A stretch of 59,180 nucleotides of DNA, from contig JANYJS010000087.1 in NCBI GenBank assembly GCA_025361765.1, positions 1-59,180 of the forward strand, given 5' to 3'. Numbering within the stretch: the first letter of the stretch is position 1; each line of letters opens with the position of its first letter. Origin of the DNA: Bacillota bacterium (GTDB taxonomy: Bacteria > Bacillota > Clostridia > Peptostreptococcales > Anaerovoracaceae). A program made the translations under genes and the position numbers. A model generated the notes under the pieces. It had not been told where the DNA came from and ran no database searches. It saw nothing but the letters and a program-made list of their open reading frames with translations. Positions 6,929-14,792 of the stretch are shown here, piece after piece.

Positions 6929-8563
6929 CTATTCTACATCGATAGCACATAAATGTTGGGTCAACTTCAAGTTCTCGCTGTAATCCACCCGGCAGTCAAT
7001 AATGGCCGGAACCTTTTGATTGAAGGCATCGACTAGAGCAGGTAATAGCTCCTCCGCTTTTTCGATGCGATAGCCTTTGCAGTTCATGGCTTCGGCGTAG
7101 AGTTTGAAGTCAGGATTGGTAAAATCGACGCAGGCCGATTTTCCGAATTGCTCCATTTGTTTCCATTTGATGAGCCCATAGCTTTCGTCGTTCATGATCA
7201 GAGTTACGAAAGGCGTACCAATCCTATAAGCCGTTTCCAGCTCCTGGCTGTTCATCATAAAACCGCCGTCTCCAGTGACAGCCAGTACTTTCTTATCCGG
7301 ATTGATCAACTTCGCAGCGACTGCTCCTGGAATGGCTATGCCCATAGAAGCAAAACCATTTGATATGATACAGGTATTTTCTTTTCGACAGTTGTAGTGC
7401 CTGGCAATCCACATTTTATGGGCACCCACGTCGGATATCAAAATATCGTCTTCTCCCATGATTTTTTGTATGTCATTGATGATACGCTGAGGTTTCATAG
7501 GAAAGGATTTATCTTCTGCGTAGCTGTCGTGCTCGGTCTTGATCTTACTTTTTAATTCGAGGGCGAAGTCAGGCGTGCTGTTTCTTGAAGCCCTTCTAAT
7601 GATTTGGTACATGGAATCCTTCATATCTCCTACAACCTCGACCATAGGCTGATAGTATTTATTGACATGGGACATTTCGTATCCGATATGAATGATGTTG
7701 ATATTGTTGTTTCTGTTCCATTTGCTGGGATTAAGCTCCACAATGTCATAGCCTAGCGCTATGACCACATCAGCCCGGTCAAAGAGCTGATTGATGTAGT
7801 CTCTTTGCGGGATGCCCATTGTCCACATGGAATACTTGTTTTCAAAGGAAATCATACCTTTGGCCATCATCGTATTGACTACAGGAATTTTCAGGCGATT
7901 GGCGAATTCCGTCAAGGCTTCGCTGACGTCCGCATGAACAGCATCAGCGCCAACAATAACCACAGGGGTTTTGGCCTCCGAGATCATTTTCGAAGCCGCT
8001 TCAATAGAATCAAATGTGGCAAATCCAGCTTTTGAGATTTTTTTCGCAAGTGGCACCGCGTCTACTGACATTTTTGCGATATTGTTCGGCAAATCGATAT
8101 GCGTAGCGCCCTGTTTGACGCCTTCTGCATATTTAAAGGCAATCCTGACAATTTCCGGCACAGTATCCGGCCTTACAATCTGCTTGGTTCGCTTTGTTAT
8201 GGGTTCGAACATCTTGGTTAAATCCAGATATTGATGGGATGTAATATGCATCTTGTCCGTTCCCACCTGGCCAGTAATCGCCACAAGAGGAGCACCATCA
8301 AGGTTTGCGTCAGCAACGCCGGTGACCAGATTTGTCGCCCCTGGGCCTAGAGTTGCCAGGCATACACCTGCTTTTCCCGTCAATCTGCCATAGATATCCG
8401 CCATAAAGGCAGCGCCTTGTTCATGTCTCGTTGTAATAAATTCTATTTGTTTTGACTCGGTAATGGCATTGACAAGGTCAAGGGTCTCTTCACCCGGGAT
8501 GCCGAATATATACTCGACCCCTTCCACTTCAAGGCACTTAATAAACAAATCTGCAGTATTCAT
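6929..8563 (-). CDS. alsS: Acetolactate synthase (catabolic AlsS type or large subunit)
   Basis: 544 residues, a thiamine-diphosphate enzyme of acetohydroxyacid synthase size that condenses two pyruvates to 2-acetolactate. The catalytic Glu lies in FGIPGEETLDLV near the N-terminus, followed by TTRHEQGAAFMADIYGR and LGPGATNLVTG. The TPP/Mg motif GDGGFMMNSQELETA continues into IMNDESYGLIKWKQ. I chose ATG 8563 because GGGGGAATT precedes it; the reading frame stays open to 8611. No regulatory subunit (ilvN) or acetolactate decarboxylase lies next to it, so whether it is catabolic or biosynthetic is not settled. It stands alone between the xdhC unit and the repeat region. Confidence 0.85.
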   Translation of the reverse strand: MNTADLFIKCLEVEGVEYIFGIPGEETLDLVNAITESKQIEFITTRHEQGAAFMADIYGRLTGKAGVCLATLGPGATNLVTGVADANLDGAPLVAITGQVGTDKMHITSHQYLDLTKMFEPITKRTKQIVRPDTVPEIVRIAFKYAEGVKQGATHIDLPNNIAKMSVDAVPLAKKISKAGFATFDSIEAASKMISEAKTPVVIVGADAVHADVSEALTEFANRLKIPVVNTMMAKGMISFENKYSMWTMGIPQRDYINQLFDRADVVIALGYDIVELNPSKWNRNNNINIIHIGYEMSHVNKYYQPMVEVVGDMKDSMYQIIRRASRNSTPDFALELKSKIKTEHDSYAEDKSFPMKPQRIINDIQKIMGEDDILISDVGAHKMWIARHYNCRKENTCIISNGFASMGIAIPGAVAAKLINPDKKVLAVTGDGGFMMNSQELETAYRIGTPFVTLIMNDESYGLIKWKQMEQFGKSACVDFTNPDFKLYAEAMNCKGYRIEKAEELLPALVDAFNQKVPAIIDCRVDYSENLKLTQHLCAIDVE

Positions 8564-8931
8564 AATTCCCCCGTCACGATGTATTTTCCTTATCTCTATC
8601 ATATAACTCACCTAGGCTAAAGTCTATAGTTTGAGGTTAACAAGCTATCCTGCCCCATCTTGATGAGTTCATTCGCGTTTGAAATTTTTAATGGGTTTCA
8701 CCCCAATTATATGCTGAAAATGATGAGAGATATGCTGCAATTGCTAAGAGATATGCTGCAATTGTCAAGAAATATGCTACAATTTCAAAGAATCATGCTG
8801 CAATTGCTAAGAAATATGCTGCAATTGGCGAGAAAAACGATAGTTGTGCTTGTTTGCGAAGCACAAAAATCACCCATAGGAGTGTACTGGTGGATAAATA
8901 TTGATAAATATAGACAAAAAGGGAGAGCTAT
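8564..8931. other. Intergenic region dominated by a tandem array
   Basis: Between the acetolactate synthase start and the dehydrogenase remnant I see no standard gene. The main content is the six-copy 21-bp array at 8711-8836. A plus-strand reading frame (about 8660-8935) runs through it but has no family resemblance. Confidence 0.5.
8711..8836 (+). repeat. 21-bp tandem repeat, six copies
   Basis: Six consecutive 21-base units begin at 8711, 8732, 8753, 8774, 8795 and 8816. All start with ATGCT, and most continue as GCAATTGCTAAGARAT. The period is a multiple of three, so the plus strand reads as a heptad (MLQLLRN, MLQLSRN, MLQLARK). A translated product would be a Leu/Met-rich amphipathic helix. 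I see no ribosome binding site or family match that would prove it is a gene. Confidence 0.85.
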
Positions 8932-9180
8932 ATGATTAAAAATATCACCGTTGTTGGTTCTGGAGTAATGGGAAGCGGAATTGCAGAAGCTACTATGGAA
9001 TTAATCCGTAGCATTGGCAAGTCTCCCGTTTTATTGAAAAAAGAAATTCCCGGCTTCATTGCGAATCGCCTTCAGATTGCTTTAGCCAGAGAGGCTTTTC
9101 ATCTGCTGAATGAAGGCGTTGCCAGTGCAGAAGAGATCGATCGGGTTATGACTTCTGGCGCAGGTTTTCGATGGGCTTTT
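8932..9180 (+). pseudogene. 3-hydroxyacyl-CoA dehydrogenase remnant
   Basis: The first ~19 residues (MIKNITVVGSGVMGSGIAE) are the dinucleotide-binding start of the 3-hydroxyacyl-CoA/L-carnitine dehydrogenase family. They run directly into a segment from the C-terminal domain (IGKSPVLLKKEIPGFIANRL, then SGAGFRWAF). About 180 middle residues are missing and everything after RWAF is lost, where the frame runs into the 3' end of the DUF2127 gene on the other strand. GGGAGAG still precedes the ATG. The Rossmann fold and most catalytic residues are absent, so it cannot be a working enzyme. Confidence 0.85.
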
Positions 9181-9699
9181 TTACAAAATTTTTATTCTTT
9201 TATATTCTATATACGTAAGCCAAATCACTATACAATCAAAAATGGTGAGTAGAATCAGCCACATCGAATGATAGATTGTGTAGCGGTATACCTGATAAAG
9301 GATAAAGATGATCAGTGTCCCAATAGTAACCGGGTAGGCCCATATTTTTCTTTTCCACAGCACTATGACAAGTGCAATCTTGACTATGCCGTGAAGCGCC
9401 AGATAGTATACGGCAAAATACTGAGTATTTGCTGTGAAACTTGAAGCAAAGTGAACCAAATAATTGGCAATGAGATCCTTGGGGTCTACTGACAATTCAT
9501 GCTGAGTCAGCAAAATGATCAGGCCGTTCAGTCTAACTGGGCTCAGGAATAATATCAGCAGCGCACCAATCATCTCGAGAATCCCATCTAAACCTTTTAG
9601 CAGTATAGCGACCTCAAAACTCTTGTGTATCAGATCATTGTCTGAGCCTTTATTCTCCACCTTTAGTGACTCTTTTTTGAACCATTTGCTGAAGGTCAT
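9181..9699 (-). CDS. DUF2127-family membrane protein
   Basis: 172 residues with about four hydrophobic segments (about 30-52, 90-112, 120-140, 145-165). The start FEVAILLKGLDGILEMIGA is typical of DUF2127, whose function is unknown. AGGAG precedes the ATG at about 8 bases. Its ATG overlaps the TGA of an upstream remnant (ATGA), so it was probably translationally coupled to that gene. It appears intact although both neighbours are broken. Confidence 0.8.
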   Translation of the reverse strand: MTFSKWFKKESLKVENKGSDNDLIHKSFEVAILLKGLDGILEMIGALLILFLSPVRLNGLIILLTQHELSVDPKDLIANYLVHFASSFTANTQYFAVYYLALHGIVKIALVIVLWKRKIWAYPVTIGTLIIFILYQVYRYTIYHSMWLILLTIFDCIVIWLTYIEYKRIKIL

Positions 9700-9966
9700 T
9701 TTCGTTTCTCCTGTCTTTGATCAGATTCCAGCCAGTGTTCCCGTTTGATCAGTGATGCCGGCAGTATTGTGTCAACATCTCCTTTTGCTGCCCTTATTTG
9801 GACTTGAGTCAAGATGGGGTCTGCCGCTTTCAGCGTCAGGCTTTCAGCCAAGTACCAAAGCAGTCATAGGCGATGCAGCCTTTGAGTCCCTTTTCAATGA
9901 GATTTTTATGCTTACTGCATCTGAAATATGCTTACTGCATCTGAAATCAACTTGCATTATTTTCAT
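9696..9966 (-). pseudogene. Remnant of a Cys-rich pentapeptide-repeat-family gene
   Basis: Reading the minus strand in three successive frames gives MQVDFRCSKH, then KNLIEKGLKGCIAYDCFG, then LLWYLAESLTLKAADPIL through to a stop at 9696. These blocks resemble the conserved start (DFRC..HKNLREKGFRGC..YDCFG) and a later part (LWYLTEALTL) of a family often annotated as pentapeptide repeat-containing protein. The first shift is caused by an exact 20-bp tandem duplication (9908-9947). The second coincides with TGCTTTGG, shared by the CFG and LWY segments, as expected for a microhomology deletion. The upstream N-terminus is missing. The family name is from memory of its consensus. Confidence 0.7.
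9908..9947. repeat. Exact 20-bp tandem duplication
   Basis: Two identical 20-base copies (9908-9927, 9928-9947; ATGCTTACTGCATCTGAAAT). Removing one copy restores a continuous minus-strand frame through MQVDFRCSKHKNLIEKG, so the duplication looks recent and frame-breaking. Confidence 0.9.
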
Positions 9967-10022
9967 CCCTTTTTTACAGATCGATCTTAATTACTTGTGT
10001 TATTATACCATATTAGGTATGC

Positions 10023-10053
10023 AAAAACTCCCGAATTAAATTCAGGAGTTTTT
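10023..10053 (-). terminator. Terminator of the eut operon
   Basis: The arms AAAAACTCC(C)GAATT and AATTC(A)GGAGTTTTT pair with one internal mismatch. The hairpin lies about 25 bases past the eutC stop and has a T-run on the minus strand. It marks the 3' end of the main ethanolamine operon. Confidence 0.88.
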
Positions 10054-10075
10054 GTAAAACAACAGTTATTTGTCC

Positions 10076-10963
10076 TTATTTTTCCATGTTGATGCCGCTG
10101 GCTTTGGCATCAAGGATTCTTTTGATTAGAGTTGCAAGGTGTGCGCCAGCTTCGATTGGAGGTGTTCCGCCTCTGTGGATATTCGATACAACGGTTCTTT
10201 CCGCTTCATCTGCGCCTTTTCTTGGATTGTAGATCATATAGGCACTCATGCTCTCAGCGGTGACCAAACCTGGCCTTTCGCCAACAAACATGATGGCGGC
10301 TTCAGCGCCAAGTGCCCCGCCGATATCATCCATGGCTCCTACCCTGCCATATTTGACGAAAACAGGAGTTCCAACTTTTATGCCATTGACCTTAAGTCCC
10401 TGCATGAATGCCGGTAGAATATCCTTCATATTGGCTTCGATGGCTTTTGAGCTAAGCCCATCCGACACTATAATCTGAAGCTGAGGCTTTTTTTCGCATT
10501 TTTCAAGAAGAAGCTTCATGGAATCTGCGCTAAGTTCTCTGCCATAGTCCGGTCTGGTCAGATGCTGATCCTTGTCTTTTACTTTTGTCTGTAGTTTAAG
10601 CAGTCCCAAATCATCAACAAATTTCTCGTCAACTGCGCTGAAAACCGAGTCAATAGCCAAAGCATGGTCTGCTCTAAAACGAATTATAGTTTCAGTCAGT
10701 GGTCTGTCACCAGCCCTCCATACACCAATTCTTGCCGGTGTGCTATCCCTAAAGGCCCTATAGGCTTTGGCGTCCTTCGGATTCGGTACCAGAATTTTTT
10801 TCATATACTCTTCTGTGGTAATGTCCTCAATGTCTCTGTCATCAACGGAAACGGATTTGACGGCAGCGCCAGACTTTGATTCAACCACTGGGGCCTTTTC
10901 GTTTCCGGCAGCCATCTGCGCAACAACTGCCTGGACGATTTCTCTTAATTTATCTTCATTCAT
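10076..10963 (-). CDS. eutC: Ethanolamine ammonia-lyase small subunit EutC
   Basis: 295 residues, the family's usual length. With EutB it forms the adenosylcobalamin-dependent lyase that converts ethanolamine to acetaldehyde and ammonia. The body carries VPNPKDAKAYRAF, TPARIGVWRAGDRP, FVGERPGLVTAESMSAYM and NIHRGGTPPIEAGAHLA. The first ~20 residues (MNEDKLREIVQAVVAQMAAG) form a short amphipathic helix and then a linker, as seen in encapsulation peptides that target cargo to the microcompartment lumen. ATG 10963 is preferred over GTG 10972 because GGAGAGGGG lies about 8 bases before it. It is the last gene of the operon, 18 bases after eutB. Confidence 0.95.
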   Translation of the reverse strand: MNEDKLREIVQAVVAQMAAGNEKAPVVESKSGAAVKSVSVDDRDIEDITTEEYMKKILVPNPKDAKAYRAFRDSTPARIGVWRAGDRPLTETIIRFRADHALAIDSVFSAVDEKFVDDLGLLKLQTKVKDKDQHLTRPDYGRELSADSMKLLLEKCEKKPQLQIIVSDGLSSKAIEANMKDILPAFMQGLKVNGIKVGTPVFVKYGRVGAMDDIGGALGAEAAIMFVGERPGLVTAESMSAYMIYNPRKGADEAERTVVSNIHRGGTPPIEAGAHLATLIKRILDAKASGINMEK

Positions 10964-10981
10964 TAATGTCACCCCTCTCCT

Positions 10982-12346
10982 TTAACGTGTAAATATGGAG
11001 GCGTCGCCGGCTCTAGGCGTTAACTGTCCATTTTCCATAAGACCCATTTTTTCAAGCCATCTTTCAAACTCCGGCAAAGGCCTCAGATTCATAAATGTTC
11101 TTAAGCTTGCTACATCATGAAAACTTGTGCACTGGTAATTCAGCATGACATCGTCTCCCATGGGAATACCCATGAAATAATTACAGCCGGCAGCTGTTAG
11201 AAGCACCGCAAGGTTTTCGATATCGTTTTGGTCTGCCTTCATATGATTTGTATAGCAAGCGTCTACGCCCATGGGTATGCCAGTGAGTTTACCCATGAAG
11301 TGGTCTTCAAGACCAGCTCTGATAACCTGTTTATTATCATAGAGATATTCAGGTCCGATAAAACCAACAACGGTATTGACCAGGAAAGGATTGAACTCTC
11401 TAGCCAGGCCGTAGCATCTGGCCTCCATCACAAGCTGGTCAGCGCCATGATGGGCATCTGAGGATAGCTCGGAACCTTGTCCAGTTTCAAAATACATGAC
11501 ATTCTTTCCTGTAGCTTTTCCACATTTAAGCCCAATATCATTGGCTTCTCTAAGCATGGCGAGATCTACGCCGAAGGCTTTGTTGCCTTTCTCAGACCCA
11601 GCTATACTCTGAAAAATCAAAGATGAAGGTGCGCCCTTCTCAATAGCTTTCATTTGAGTGGTTACATGAGCCAAGACGCAGTTTTGCGTGGGGATTTCCC
11701 ACTCTTGCATAAAGTTATCCATGGCGGTCAGAAGTCTTGTGGTGTTTTCAACGGTGTCTTCCACAGGGTTGATCCCGATTACAGCATCGCCGATGCCATA
11801 GGACAGACCTTCTCTTAATGAGGCCAGCATGCCTTCGACATCATCCGTTGGGTGATTTGGTTGCAGACGAACCCCGAGGCAGCCAGGAATACCGTTAGTT
11901 GTATTGGCTGTTGCTCTGATGTTAATCTTTTTGGCGCCGTACATCAGGTCCAGATTCGACATCAGCTTGGCAACTCCGGCAACCATTTCGCTGGTCAGCC
12001 CTCTGCTCATACGCTTGATATCATCTCCGCTGGTTTGATGGCTGAGGATTTTTTCCCGAAATTCAGCAATAGATAAGTTTTTGATTTCGTTATAAATCAC
12101 GCGATTGATATTGTCATCAATAAGGCGCGTTACCTCATCTTCTTCATAAGGTGCAACTGGATTATTTCTAAGGTCCTCCAGTGTGAGCAAGCTTAAGACT
12201 CTTTTGGCAGCGACACGTTCTGCGTTGGAAGTCGCAGCGACACCGGCCAATTGATCTCCGGATTTTTCTTCGTTTGCCTTTGCCAGAACTTCTTTGACAC
12301 TGGCAAATTGGTAAGTTGACCCAAATACTCTTGTCTTTAAGATCAT
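10982..12346 (-). CDS. eutB: Ethanolamine ammonia-lyase large subunit EutB
   Basis: 454 residues, full length for the family (about 453). EutB forms the TIM barrel that binds ethanolamine and the corrin of adenosylcobalamin. Recognisable stretches include NNPVAPYEEDEVTRLI, MSRGLTSEMVAGVAKLM, QNCVLAHVTTQMKAIEKG, YFETGQGSELSSDAHHGADQ and NYFMGIPMGDDVMLNYQCTS. GAGAGGG lies upstream of the ATG. It follows eutA by about 27 bases and precedes eutC by 18, so the three probably share one transcript, matching the lyase plus reactivase logic. Confidence 0.97.
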   Translation of the reverse strand: MILKTRVFGSTYQFASVKEVLAKANEEKSGDQLAGVAATSNAERVAAKRVLSLLTLEDLRNNPVAPYEEDEVTRLIDDNINRVIYNEIKNLSIAEFREKILSHQTSGDDIKRMSRGLTSEMVAGVAKLMSNLDLMYGAKKINIRATANTTNGIPGCLGVRLQPNHPTDDVEGMLASLREGLSYGIGDAVIGINPVEDTVENTTRLLTAMDNFMQEWEIPTQNCVLAHVTTQMKAIEKGAPSSLIFQSIAGSEKGNKAFGVDLAMLREANDIGLKCGKATGKNVMYFETGQGSELSSDAHHGADQLVMEARCYGLAREFNPFLVNTVVGFIGPEYLYDNKQVIRAGLEDHFMGKLTGIPMGVDACYTNHMKADQNDIENLAVLLTAAGCNYFMGIPMGDDVMLNYQCTSFHDVASLRTFMNLRPLPEFERWLEKMGLMENGQLTPRAGDASIFTR

Positions 12347-12373
12347 CTTTATTACCCTCTCTTTCCTAAGAAT

Positions 12374-13816
12374 TTAAAACACCAAGGTTTTGATAATTAC
12401 CGGCACCACATCATCCTTCGACAAAGGCCGGCCAACGTCGATATAATCACCATCGTTCACATGAATCGAATCAATACAGATAAACTTCATCTCTCCACCG
12501 GAGCGAATTTGAATGGTCTGACCCAGCACTTTGGCGACATCCTTTTCTACGATAACGACCAAAGGTTTGGTATAATCCATCGCTTCCTGCCATGCGCAGT
12601 AAATCCCACCAGCCATGCGTTCGATGTTTTCAAAGCTGAGTTCCTTCGGGCACGGTAGGCTAATAGCCAGTGCGTTGTGTTTAAGAGAACCGTCATATCT
12701 TTTAACCACGGCAATAATGTTTTCTTTTATGCCCGCTTCATCCTTTGGAAACTCATTCCAATGGATTTTAGCAACGGGAATGTTCCTGATTGGCAGCATA
12801 TCCGGCTTCACGAAAACGGTGCTTCCGCTGATTCCCATAGACTGAGTCCCTGCGCCTATTACCGTAGCTCTTATCGTGTTTTCCGCAACGAGCAGTTTTA
12901 TTTGCTTCGTCAGACTGCTTCTATTAAAGGCTTTCGCAAGAAGGATTCCTATGTCGCCATATTTGAAAAGCCTGCCTTCTTCCACTTCGTTCCCGTAAAT
13001 ATACTCGGCCACGCCTCCTGAAAACATGATACAGTCATAACCATTGTCTCTTTTTAAAGGCGTTCCCATTATTATTTCCTGAAGGGCCGGTAAAACCTGC
13101 TGCCCTTTTAGGACCTGCTCAGTCAGCTCCACCATTTTATCGCAAAAAACCTCAAGTTCATTCAGTTTTATGCGGGCTCCATTTTTGATGTCCAAGCCGA
13201 AAGTATCAATGAATATTTTTGCGGGTTTTGAAATGTAGGAAATTCTCTCGCTGGATTCGTCAATTTCTATCAATCGTCCCCCCACGTTGATACAGGTTGC
13301 GTCTTCAACATTTCCGTTATAAAATACCGCGATATTTGTGGTACCCCCGCCGATATCCAGATTGACGACTTTTTTCATATGATGCCTGGAGTAGTCACAT
13401 GCGCCAGACCCTTTGCCGGCTAAAACGGATTCCAGTTCGGGTCCCGCTACAGCTACGACAAAGTCTCCTGCAAATTCCGCCAATTGATGAATGATTTTTT
13501 CAGCATTTTCCTTCTTGGCGGTTTCCCCCGTTATAATCACTGCTCCGGTATCGATGCTGGTAAGACTGAAGCCAGCTTTTTGATATTCCTTCTCGATGAT
13601 GTCCTTGAGCGCAATGGCATTAACTTCTTTATGGTCAATAATCGGAGTCATATAGATTGGGCTTTGATAGAGGATTTTTTTCTCGGTTATTTCAATTTTA
13701 GGTATGCGGGCTCCAGGCAGCCTGTTCTTCATAGTCAGTTCACTGATGACCAGCTGCGTCGTTGTAGTCCCAATATCAATACCTGCACTTAATAACTTGA
13801 ATTCCTCAATGCTCAA
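12374..13816 (-). CDS. eutA: Ethanolamine ammonia-lyase reactivating factor EutA
   Basis: 480 residues. EutA is an ATPase-fold chaperone that swaps inactive cobalamin out of ammonia-lyase. The N-terminus SAGIDIGTTTTQLVIS is an actin/Hsp70-like phosphate loop, with a second phosphate loop in VNLDIGGGTTNIAVF and an adenosine motif near IMFSGGVAEYI. TTG 13816 is the start because AAGGAGTAATAAAA precedes it. It lies between a BMC shell gene and eutB. Confidence 0.95.
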   Translation of the reverse strand: MSIEEFKLLSAGIDIGTTTTQLVISELTMKNRLPGARIPKIEITEKKILYQSPIYMTPIIDHKEVNAIALKDIIEKEYQKAGFSLTSIDTGAVIITGETAKKENAEKIIHQLAEFAGDFVVAVAGPELESVLAGKGSGACDYSRHHMKKVVNLDIGGGTTNIAVFYNGNVEDATCINVGGRLIEIDESSERISYISKPAKIFIDTFGLDIKNGARIKLNELEVFCDKMVELTEQVLKGQQVLPALQEIIMGTPLKRDNGYDCIMFSGGVAEYIYGNEVEEGRLFKYGDIGILLAKAFNRSSLTKQIKLLVAENTIRATVIGAGTQSMGISGSTVFVKPDMLPIRNIPVAKIHWNEFPKDEAGIKENIIAVVKRYDGSLKHNALAISLPCPKELSFENIERMAGGIYCAWQEAMDYTKPLVVIVEKDVAKVLGQTIQIRSGGEMKFICIDSIHVNDGDYIDVGRPLSKDDVVPVIIKTLVF

Positions 13817-13841
13817 TTTTATTACTCCTTGACTTTATTTG

Positions 13842-14126
13842 CTATTTTTCGGATTTTGGCAGAATCATTTCCACATCGCCATGTGGTCTTGGAATAACAT
13901 GAACGGAAATCAATTCTCCCACTCTTTGTGCTGCGGAAACGCCGGCATCCGTAGCGGCCTTAACTGCCCCAACATCGCCTCTAACCATAACAGTAACAAG
14001 TCCGCCGCCGACAAGAACCTTGCCCACTAGTGTGACATTTGCTGCTTTAACCATGGCATCCGCCGCCTCAATTGCTCCGACCAATCCTTTGGTTTCAATC
14101 ATTCCTAATGCTTCTGTAGTAATCAT
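13842..14126 (-). CDS. eutM: BMC-H shell protein (EutM/PduA type)
   Basis: 94 residues, a single BMC domain forming hexameric tiles of the microcompartment shell. It has the hallmark [20 protein letters not shown], the conserved KAANVTLVG and the pore-side [20 protein letters not shown], and ends with the typical [19 protein letters not shown] lies before the ATG. Two close paralogues lie in the same operon (16260-16952 and 21962-22264), with nearly identical cores. Which paralogue is the true EutM counterpart cannot be told from sequence alone. Confidence 0.93.
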   Translation of the reverse strand: MITTEALGMIETKGLVGAIEAADAMVKAANVTLVGKVLVGGGLVTVMVRGDVGAVKAATDAGVSAAQRVGELISVHVIPRPHGDVEMILPKSEK

Positions 14127-14153
14127 GTAAAAATCCTCCTTATAAATAATTAA

Positions 14154-14792
14154 TTATTTTACTATTTTGACTTTATCGCTACCCGTGATGCCCATTGCAT
14201 TTGCTTCTTCAGTATCTATGTGAAAATCCAGTTTTGAAGCCTCTGTTACTCTGACGACGACATTGTCCAAAATTCCGCCGCGTTCTCCGCCGCACTCAAC
14301 TTTGACTATCTCGTTATCCTGACAATTAAACCGTTTTGCATCGGCCGGCGTCATATGTATATGACGTTTCGCCACGATGGCGCCTTCGGTTAGGTTCTCG
14401 CAGCCCTTGGGGCCGCAGATGACAAGCCCTGGGGTTCCTGACAGCTTACCCGACTCTTTAAGCGGCGCCTTGACACCGAGTTTAAAACAGTCTGCGGCCA
14501 GCAGTTCAATTTGTGTCTTGGGTCTGGTTGGCCCTAATATGCGTACGTTCTCGATGGTGCCTTTTGGCCCCACCAATGTGACGCAGTCCTGACAGGCAAA
14601 CTGTCCAGGCTGACTCAGATCCTTTATTTTACAAAGCTCTGCATCCCTTCCGAAAAGGCGTGTAAGGTGCTCTTCTGAAAGATGAACGTGCCTGTTCGAT
14701 ATGCCAACCGGAATTTCATCAGTTTCGTGTCCATTATTGAACTTTTGAATTTCCGAAAGCACAATCTCTACGATTTGATCAAGATTATCCAT
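14154..14792 (-). CDS. pduL: PduL-type phosphotransacylase
   Basis: 212 residues. PduL converts acyl-CoA and phosphate to acyl phosphate plus CoA, recycling CoA inside the compartment. Two zinc-binding His clusters are visible: VGISNRHVHLS and AKRHIHMTPADAKRF, with a further LDFHIDTEEANAMG near the C-terminus. The N-terminal helix LDQIVEIVLSEIQKFNN looks like an encapsulation peptide. This enzyme takes the place of the classical EutD phosphotransacetylase, which is not in the locus. The start overlaps the last bases of eutE, so the two are coupled. Confidence 0.93.
   Translation of the reverse strand: MDNLDQIVEIVLSEIQKFNNGHETDEIPVGISNRHVHLSEEHLTRLFGRDAELCKIKDLSQPGQFACQDCVTLVGPKGTIENVRILGPTRPKTQIELLAADCFKLGVKAPLKESGKLSGTPGLVICGPKGCENLTEGAIVAKRHIHMTPADAKRFNCQDNEIVKVECGGERGGILDNVVVRVTEASKLDFHIDTEEANAMGITGSDKVKIVK

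Noticed and set aside
8660-8935. Plus-strand frame through the 21-bp array as an ordinary protein gene
   Set aside because: The frame is open because the repeat unit is a multiple of three; no Shine-Dalgarno or homology supports it, so it is given as a repeat.
9752-10039. Plus-strand frame of 95 codons
   Set aside because: It is antisense to the pentapeptide-family remnant, which explains the sequence better, and it runs into the eut terminator.
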